Source: Linum tenue
Lineage: Eukaryota; Streptophyta; Magnoliopsida; Malpighiales; Linaceae
NCBI GenBank assembly: GCA_946122785.1
Contig: CAMGYJ010000002.1
Coordinates: forward strand, 43,364,495-43,428,494
Direction: 5' to 3'
DNA: 64,000 nucleotides
Shown here: in pieces, positions 58,005-64,000 of the stretch
Position numbering within the stretch: the first letter of the stretch is position 1
Layout: each line of letters begins with the position of its first letter
Position numbers and translations under genes: made by a program
The notes under the pieces: generated by a model
What the model was told of the DNA's origin: nothing
Database searches by the model: none
Seen by the model: the letters and a program-made list of their open reading frames with translations, nothing else

Positions 58005-58564
58005 TAGGGATGGCGAAAATATCCGCAATCGTGGACATCCGCCCGAATTCGATCTAATAGACTAGGGTAAACTCCGAACCCGAAGAGTTTTCAGTGTGTA
58101 CGGGTAAAATATGAACCCGAATATTGCGGATAATGGGTGGGCATGTTTTTCTTACTATCTTACCTGAACCCGCCCGATTACACACATACATATGTGTTTT
58201 GTCTAGAAATGATCATTATTTTTCTATACATATTTTATATTCAACATACAAGTATAATATTTTTCATGAAATTGCATGGTTTTTAATTAATTTTCTTCAT
58301 TCTAGTAAATTATTGTCGTACTTTTCCACTTATGTCATGTGAGTATACATATGAATATTAACATGTTGTTCGGAGTTATAAAGAGAACTTATTATCGATG
58401 GATAACCGTGAATACCCGAAATGTAGAAAATCAAACAGGTATGTACATTACTTGATTTTTTGCCCAACTTTTATGTGGGTATAGGTATGGGTAAAATCTG
58501 AATTACTTTGAGTAGAATAATGGATATGCACTATCCGCCACGACCATACCGGTTGCCATCCCTA
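58005..58564. mobile_element. hAT-type MITE (560 bp), TSD not conserved
   Basis: The termini are TAGGGATGGCGAA and TTGCCATCCCTA. Subterminal words ATCCGC and CCCGAA repeat on both sides. The flanking 8-mers do not match, so the element is older, or one flank has changed. Confidence 0.75.
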
Positions 58565-59106
58565 TAATATTGGAAGTTGGTGTTACGAGGAGCTACTAGC
58601 TAGCTAGTCAAGGAGCGGGATTCTCAGAAGATCGAGTACTAAATCACGCCCTGACCTTTGGGATTGGGATATTCCTTTAGTTATTCTATATGCTTTCTAA
58701 TTTGTTAGGTTTGACTTGCTGCACACGCATATGACACGGCGACCCTGCCTAGCAATCGAGCTACGTAGGTAGTTAAGTGTCCGTTGGTGTGTGGCCGTTG
58801 GTTGGTAGTTATTATGGTTGAATTCTTTGAGGTCTGGGCGGTGGATTCTTGGATTGGATAACGCCTTCGTGTTTAGGGAAGAAGAAGAAGAAGACTGCGT
58901 GCCGCCCCACTCCTATAATATTCAATCTGAGTTATCTGATTAATTTAATTTTACTGATAAAATCCAATCCCCATCTTCCTGGTGCTTTCCTTCTTCCTTT
59001 TTGTTGAATCTGGGAAGCACGCATGGGCCCTCCACATGTTCGCTGGGCTCGTTTTCAACTGTTGGCCCAATTTTCTGCGGGCTTCACATGCTCGCACGGC
59101 CTGGTT
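58565..59106. other. Spacer without recognised gene
   Basis: A GAA run lies at 58878-58894. Nothing else. Confidence 0.4.
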
Positions 59107-59115
59107 TTGTCAAAC

Positions 59116-61538
59116 GGCCAATACTATGGTGCCGCAGTAAAAAGTGCGGCATCGGTGACGCGACTTCTTATTGGTCCACGTGGCTGTGATTTGGCATTGG
59201 GTTTGTTTAATTAATCTCAACCAAACCTAAATGGCCCGTTAGAAATAGCCCAAACGGCCTGTCCAAAGTAACGGCAACATTAGAGAACTAGGATTGACGC
59301 CAAACGGATCAGAAGCACAGTTCATCGATCTCCTTCGTCGGCAGCCTCTGCATAATCCCTCCCGGTGACTTGTCCGTCATCGATCCCATCTCCCGGGTCT
59401 ACCTATCGCCTAGATTGAGACCCCTTGACCGCTCCCTCCTACATTGATTATGTATAACAAAGACAAAAGAATCCCTCGTCGTCCTCGACCTCTGTCTTCG
59501 TGGAATAGCATCGCCGCCAAAATACCAGACTATCACAAATCAAAGAAGAAGATATTTGCCTCCCTCAGTACCGTACGCCTAGCTTTGCATCGTCCCTGTT
59601 AGAATCGCCAAAACCAAGTTCTAGGTGTTGAGCGCATTTCTCCACCAATGCAGAGGCTAGATGATGAAGCTTGTTTGTTGGTGGAGATAGATGTTGAAGT
59701 TAATCAGTTGGTGAAAGAATTCACTTTTATGTTCAACCATTTTGGTGTGATGAATGATAGATCGGAGAGTAGGAAAGTGACTTGCAGATGGACTGTCACT
59801 GCAGAAGATCATTCACTCCTCAAAAGAAAGGCATGCCTAACAGAAGTTGTGAGGATGGATACAATAAGAAGTTGCCTTTCCACAGAAAGATCATTCACTC
59901 CTGCTCTTACGAAGATGTGAACTACCTAGCTACAATTAGTTCTGGGATTTGGGTATTTTTTTTTTGTATTTGGGAGGGATTAGGGTTGTCCTTTCATTTA
60001 CTTTCGTTTGACTAGTACATCGGTGAGGTTTTAGTTACCCATATGTATTTCAGTTCCCTGTTCTTGATCCTATTGTATTTTCAGATAGGTCTTCATGCTT
60101 CAATTGGTGACTTTTAATAAGTTCGGAGTTGAGTAATTGAGTTGCATGTACAACAAATGTTAATATTAACTTGATATCTAAAGGAGTTTAATCTGACTTA
60201 TGTTTATAAAGCCCGACCACACTGTTGGTTGATTAGTGTTCCATTCTTAACGTAATGTTTTACTTCAATCCTTGTGCAAATGAGATAAACCAGTAACTTT
60301 TGGTATTGAGCTTAGCATTCTTGTAAGTTATTCACGAAGCATGGCCAAGTAAAATGGCTATGGAATGAGCTTCTGCATGTTTTTCCCTTCTAGCAAGTAA
60401 AGTGGACAAACACCATTTCAAAGCTTTACTAGCTATAATTCAAGTTGGTAATAACACAGAAATGAACAATCGGTATTATAGTCTCCCAATCTTTCACACA
60501 AAAGTACCTAGAACTTCACTAAGGCTATATGATCTTATCCAACAGTCTGCAAAACAGAACCCTGAAGGAAGCAAACTACCAAGCGATGGTTCAGTAGCTT
60601 CTCATCTATTTCCACAAAGCATCCCAAGAGCCAAATCAGATAGCGAGGCTGCAATTTGGCAATGAGCCTCAACTCATTCCTCAACTCTTCTAAACCTTGT
60701 CCACGTTACTTGGAAAGCCTCTTCATTGCTGTCATTTCATCACCACTCAAATTTCCCTGCTAACAGAATAAAGCTACCCTCTCAATAAGCCAAAGAAAGC
60801 AACCTAGCAAAGTCAGATAAAGAATGCAAATTTGTAACCTAAAATCAAAAGGGCGAATCACCAACCTTCTAGACAGGCCCAAATCCACTTTCTACTAGCT
60901 TGATAACTTCTGAGAAGTTATCAATAGCAACCAATACTTGTTCTTCTGGAAAAACTCTTATGTGTCATTTATTCTGCCCATCCCCTCCCCCTATTTCATA
61001 CTTGTTCTTCTCAATGTCAACCATTTAATTCATGACACCGATGGTCGTTTTACATTCGTGCGACAGGCAACGGTGGCCGTCTGGAGTGCGACACAACGAC
61101 ATGGATTTGGGACAGCGGCCCGGTGCGGGGAGCGGGAGGCGGAGATGTATGATGCCAAGGCCACTGAAGGAGACGATCTTGAGCTTGGACGTCGGAGGAG
61201 ATGCGAGCTACGGCCGGAGGAGCTGCCGCCGATAATGAGGGTAATGTCGAGCAGAAGGTTTTGCGACTGAGCAAGTAGTAGGTCGATGTCGAGAAGATGA
61301 AGCAACCGATTGAGGAAGACGACTCTCGGCTCTCGCTATTCCCTTTTCCAAACGGCTGAGTGAGGACGGAGACGTTATTTCGTCCCATTCACTGGCTGCG
61401 GTTTGGGCTGTCCAATGGATCAAAGGGTTTGAATTAAATCTGTTTAACCCAGACCAATGCCACGTCATAGCCACGTGGACCAATAGGAAGCTGCATTATC
61501 AGTGCCGCATTTTTAATAGCGGCACCATAGTATTGGCC
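59116..61538. mobile_element. Nonautonomous Mutator-like element (Pack-MULE) with 9-bp TSD
   Basis: Perfect termini, GGCCAATACTATGGTGCCGC on the left and its complement on the right, extend as similar inverted repeats over about 100 bases (including CCTATTGGTCCACGTGGCT-like blocks). The flanks are identical 9-mers, TTGTCAAAC at 59107-59115 and 61539-61547. Long TIRs and a 9-bp duplication define Mutator-like elements. No MURA transposase is present. The interior carries a receptor-kinase gene fragment at 60590-60948 and further GC-richer sequence of unknown origin. Confidence 0.92.
60590..60948 (-). pseudogene. Captured receptor-like kinase fragment inside the MULE
   Basis: Two exon-like blocks on the minus strand match the start of a plant receptor-like kinase domain of the DUF26/S-domain type. 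The first (about 60948-60862) reads IDNFSEVIKLVESGFGPV, then a stop in place of Tyr, then K. This is the family ATNNFSxxNKLGEGGFGPVYK with the Gly loop partly altered. The second (60756-about 60600) reads EMTAMKRLSK, a stop, then GQGLEELRNELRLIAKLQ and IWLLGCFVE, the family IAVKRLSKxSGQGLEEFKNE block with the catalytic Lys present. The gap of about 105 bases ends in CAG and lies where such genes have an intron. The stops show it is not functional as kinase. Confidence 0.85.
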
Positions 61539-61547
61539 TTGTCAAAC

Positions 61548-61768
61548 AACCTATTTCTTTGCTTCTTGTCCTGGGGAAGAACTAAGGGTGGGTGAGTGAG
61601 TGAGTGGGTGGGTGGGTGCATGCAAACAGATCAAGCTTAGGGCGGATCATATTAAGCTCAAGGTTGGAAAAGGATGGTATTAAATATATAAAATAAGTGG
61701 TGTTATGGCACTAGAATCAAGACCATTTTTATTAGTAGCATAACAACATTTTATAATGTGTTTATACG
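61548..61768. repeat. Short spacer with GTGG/GTGA microsatellite
   Basis: An imperfect (GTGA/GTGG)n run lies at about 61588-61617. There is no gene. Confidence 0.7.
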
Positions 61769-61966
61769 AAGCGGCGGATCCAGGATTGGGTAGAGCACTG
61801 GGCCACATTGGAAAAAAGCAGAGAAGGCTGGGCCGTAACACGACGAACACTGAATCGAACACCGAAACGAACACCAAAAACCGAAAATTTACAAGTGCTA
61901 TACTAGCTCCGGATCGAGGGAGGGCTGGGCCGTGGCCCGGGGGCGGCCCCCCCTAGATCCGCCGCT
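61769..61966. mobile_element. 198-bp TIR element with 9-bp TSD
   Basis: The ends AGCGGCGGATCCAGG and CCTAGATCCGCCGCT are inverted with one mismatch. The flanks are GTTTATACG at 61760-61768 and 61967-61975. The interior is GC-rich near the right end and noncoding. The ends resemble those of plant hAT MITEs (GGCGGATCCAGG type), though the repeat can be read as 8 or 9 bases. Confidence 0.85.
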
Positions 61967-61975
61967 GTTTATACG

Positions 61976-62850
61976 GTCTTGTACCATATTATTTTTAGGG
62001 CTAATTCCACTAGAATATCTCAACTATAAAAAAATGTCACTCATGTTATAAAGTATTCAATATGACATAAATGTTCCTAAGTATGAGGTTTTAGGTAATT
62101 GTAGGCCAAATATTTTGTTTAGACTTTAGCGTTAAGTTTGATAGTTGACCTAACGGTGGTCAAATGTGTGTTTGACTACGATGACATGGTGCCTACATGT
62201 CAGTCACGTAAGATGCCACATAAGTACCAATTAAGCAATATGTGTAATTTATTAAAAAAAAATTTCAATTAATTAAATTATTTTCCAAAAAAAAGCCACC
62301 AATCGACGCAAACTGCCCGCTCCCAAGCGAAATCACCATCTTTGGCAAGCAGATCGAGAGATTCACCACTACGAGCGACAGAGATTCATCTTCTATCTTT
62401 CTTATTGAGAGAGCCAACCAGGTCGTCCCAATCGTCCAATCGATTTCTCCACTACAGTTCCAATCGATTTTGATACGACAGTCCCAATCATCCCAATCGA
62501 TTTCTCCAAGCTAGCAATTTGGAAATCGGCTCCCCATTCGTCCCTTCTATTTATCTCTTCTCATCCCTTCAAATTCACAGAGATATGCATCAACATGCAC
62601 TTCACCACCCGTCTGTTGCTAGCGACCGCCATCGCGTAGAACATACTCTCCTCCCCCACCACCACGTTCACATTGTTCAGAAAATGAAACTATGAAGCAT
62701 AGTGTTCAAGTGCTGAAGACGAAGGAACTGATGGAGGCAGCACTCTGCTGAAGAGAGGAAGAAGAAGATGTGCAGGTAGATTCAATCCATTTCGGTTCAG
62801 GATTGGAGCTCGGGTTCGACTTCCTTTAATCTGTCCCGGTTGGGCCAAAG
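61976..62850. other. Spacer before the copia element
   Basis: I see no clear gene. The stretch 62300-62700 is CT- and CAATCG-rich with repeated CCCAATCG words and could be a former 5' UTR, but no coding frame follows. Confidence 0.35.
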
Positions 62851-62859
62851 GCCTGTAAG

Positions 62860-63128
62860 TGAATAAGAAGACGGTGTTGTTTACTCCCTACAACGACACG
62901 TTTCAGATTGATTGTAATTAGGACACTTGTCCTTGCATGATAGGCGTATTCATTTTGTTAGTTGTTAATAACTGTTAGAACAGTGTTTAAGCAAATAGGT
63001 AATTGCAGAACTGATGTATATATGTTTGCAGAAAAGGAACGAGAGGTCACTCGCAGCATTCCACCAAAAGCCTATCTCGTTTTACTCTAACTCTAGCTTT
63101 CATGGCTGTTAGGTCAAGAACTTTCTCA
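62860..63128 (+). repeat. Copia 5' LTR (left limit uncertain)
   Basis: The right end ...CTTTCTCA at 63128 is set by the primer site that follows. Candidate starts TGTT occur near 62873 and 62957; neither could be confirmed because the 3' LTR is outside the window. Confidence 0.5.
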
Positions 63129-63141
63129 TAGTATCAGAGCC
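63129..63141 (+). other. tRNA-iMet primer-binding site of the copia element
   Basis: TAGTATCAGAGCC, complementary (one mismatch) to the 3' end of initiator tRNA-Met, followed by TGGTTGG. Confidence 0.8.
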
Positions 63142-63228
63142 TGGTTGGCTACTGATTTATGTTCTTTTGCCTTAAATTCAAATTCCTTTTTGTTACCCAT
63201 TTCTCTGTTCTATTCTTAGTTCTTTCCA

Positions 63229-63808
63229 ATGTATGATTCCGAGACTCCTAGAGGTGGCACATCTGAGAAGGAGAAGGAGGTTACCTCACCTCGTTATGAA
63301 GACCCATACTCTAATCCTTTCTATTTGGCTCAGTGTGACAACTCATTTTTATCAGTGATTGGTTTCAAGCTGAATGACGACAACTACCTCCTGTGGAGTG
63401 AGTCAATGGAGGTAGCATTTCGTACAAAGAACAAGCTAGGGTTTGTTCTGGGCACAATATAAGTACCTCCTATAATAGATCCTTCCTATGGCACCTCGGA
63501 TCGTGTGAATGGCACATTAGTTTGTTGGAGTAGGAATTATGTATTAGATGATATTGTGCCTAGTCCGAGAAATATCAAAGTTGCTTCAGATGCATGGACC
63601 TTCCTTAAATTGAAGTTCATTCAAGGTGATTCTGTGAGAATAGCCAATCTGCGGGAGAAGATTGACCTAACTAAGAAAGGCAATCAAATAATTAGGCACT
63701 ATTATACTGATTTGAAGTTGTTGTGGGATGAATATCAGAGTTATCTGCCTATTCTTTACTGTGATTGTGCATCTAGAACCTATGAAATTGTAATGAGGTA
63801 CCAAGAGC
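63229..63808 (+). pseudogene. Copia gag, one nonsense codon, cut by a CACTA element
   Basis: The frame reads PFYLAQCDNSFLSVIGFKLN, DDNYLLWSESMEVAFRTKNK and LGFVLGTI, then a TAA at 63460-63462, and continues in the same frame with DAWTFLKLKFIQGDSVRIAN, LREKIDLTKKGNQIIRHYYT, DLKLLWDEYQSYLP and CDCAS. These are the Ty1/copia gag marks (LNGDNYxxWxxxM, F..GDxxRI, YYTxLKxLWDEL). Gag forms the particle in which the element RNA is copied. At 63809 the coding sequence is interrupted by CACTACAAGAAAAATG. A copia of a different kind lies at 7.5-10.9 kb. Confidence 0.9.
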
Positions 63809-64000
63809 CACTACAAGAAAAATGTTCTTTAATCATGGTAAATCCTGTGTTTAAAAGCATGTTTCCCGTGAATAATAGTTTTAGTCACAGGAAATTTACC
63901 GTAATATAAAGCTCTGTGACTAATTGTGTACCGTGACTAGTAGTGAGTACCGTGACTAACTGCTTCCCGTGACTAGACTTCAATCACTAGTCACGGTATT
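63809..64000 (+). mobile_element. CACTA (En/Spm) transposon, left end
   Basis: The terminus CACTACAAGAAAAATG is the standard plant CACTA end. Subterminal repeats follow in both orientations: CCGTGACTA at about 63932, 63950 and 63967, and CTAGTCACGGT near 63988. The 3-bp target duplication would use AGC; the right end lies outside the window. No transposase sequence is reached. Confidence 0.92.

Noticed and set aside
60900..60924. 25-bp near-perfect palindrome TTGATAACTTCT-G-complement
   Set aside because: It lies in the receptor-kinase block encoding DNFSEVIK and arises from coding sequence, with no sign of a separate role.

Overview
This is a stretch of plant nuclear DNA, almost certainly from a eudicot. 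It holds two intron-bearing host genes in roughly 60 kb of nested transposable elements. The evidence is GT-AG introns, the plant-specific gene families, plant-type LINEs with RNase H or zf-RVT domains, Athila-like and chromovirus LTRs, tRNA-iMet primer sites, hAT/Mutator/CACTA termini and AT-rich spacers. I cannot name the species. No bacterial, organellar, rRNA, tRNA or CRISPR feature was found.

Layout. 0-11 kb is a nested LTR-retrotransposon block: the 3' part and LTR of an Athila-like Ty3 element (to 3.3 kb), a related LTR in the opposite orientation, a 2.7-kb chromovirus-type solo LTR with a perfect 5-bp target duplication inside that LTR, a hAT MITE inside the solo LTR, then a decayed Ty1/copia element. 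11.3-12.3 kb is a broken GDSL esterase/lipase copy with introns. 12.6-15.4 kb is an imperfect repeat array. 15.4-23 kb is mostly anonymous, with local duplications, MITEs and a small TRIM element.

23.4-26.0 kb carries a five-exon gene for a WAT1-related (UMAMIT/EamA-type) membrane transporter of 386 residues. 26.5-29.5 kb holds a hAT MITE, a TRIM remnant and AT-rich DNA. 29.5-35.3 kb is a decayed minus-strand LINE abutting a two-LTR TRIM. 35.8-37.7 kb has several short-period repeats and a curious field of a GCGRYRYCGTTTT-like motif. 38.6-40.5 kb is another Athila-like 3' end. 41.4-46.1 kb is a young LINE with a 15-bp target duplication and frameshifts at G8 and G16 tracts.

46.4-47.7 kb carries an intact three-exon galactinol synthase gene (347 residues, minus strand). 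It has a perfect 26-bp-arm hairpin in intron 1 and a hAT MITE in its upstream region. 50-56 kb holds a TIR element with telomere-like sequence and a third LINE whose ORF1 is fused to reverse transcriptase without an endonuclease. 58-62 kb has a hAT MITE, a 2.4-kb Mutator-like element with 9-bp TSDs that carries a receptor-kinase gene fragment (a Pack-MULE), and a 198-bp TIR element. The window ends with a copia gag interrupted by the start of a CACTA transposon.

The two host genes are unrelated in function (amino-acid/auxin-type export, and the first committed step of raffinose-family sugar synthesis), and nothing suggests they work together. The best leads for something undescribed are the Pack-MULE, the galactinol synthase intron hairpin, the endonuclease-less LINE fusion and the GCGRYRYCGTTTT field. 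I did not find a new multi-gene system.
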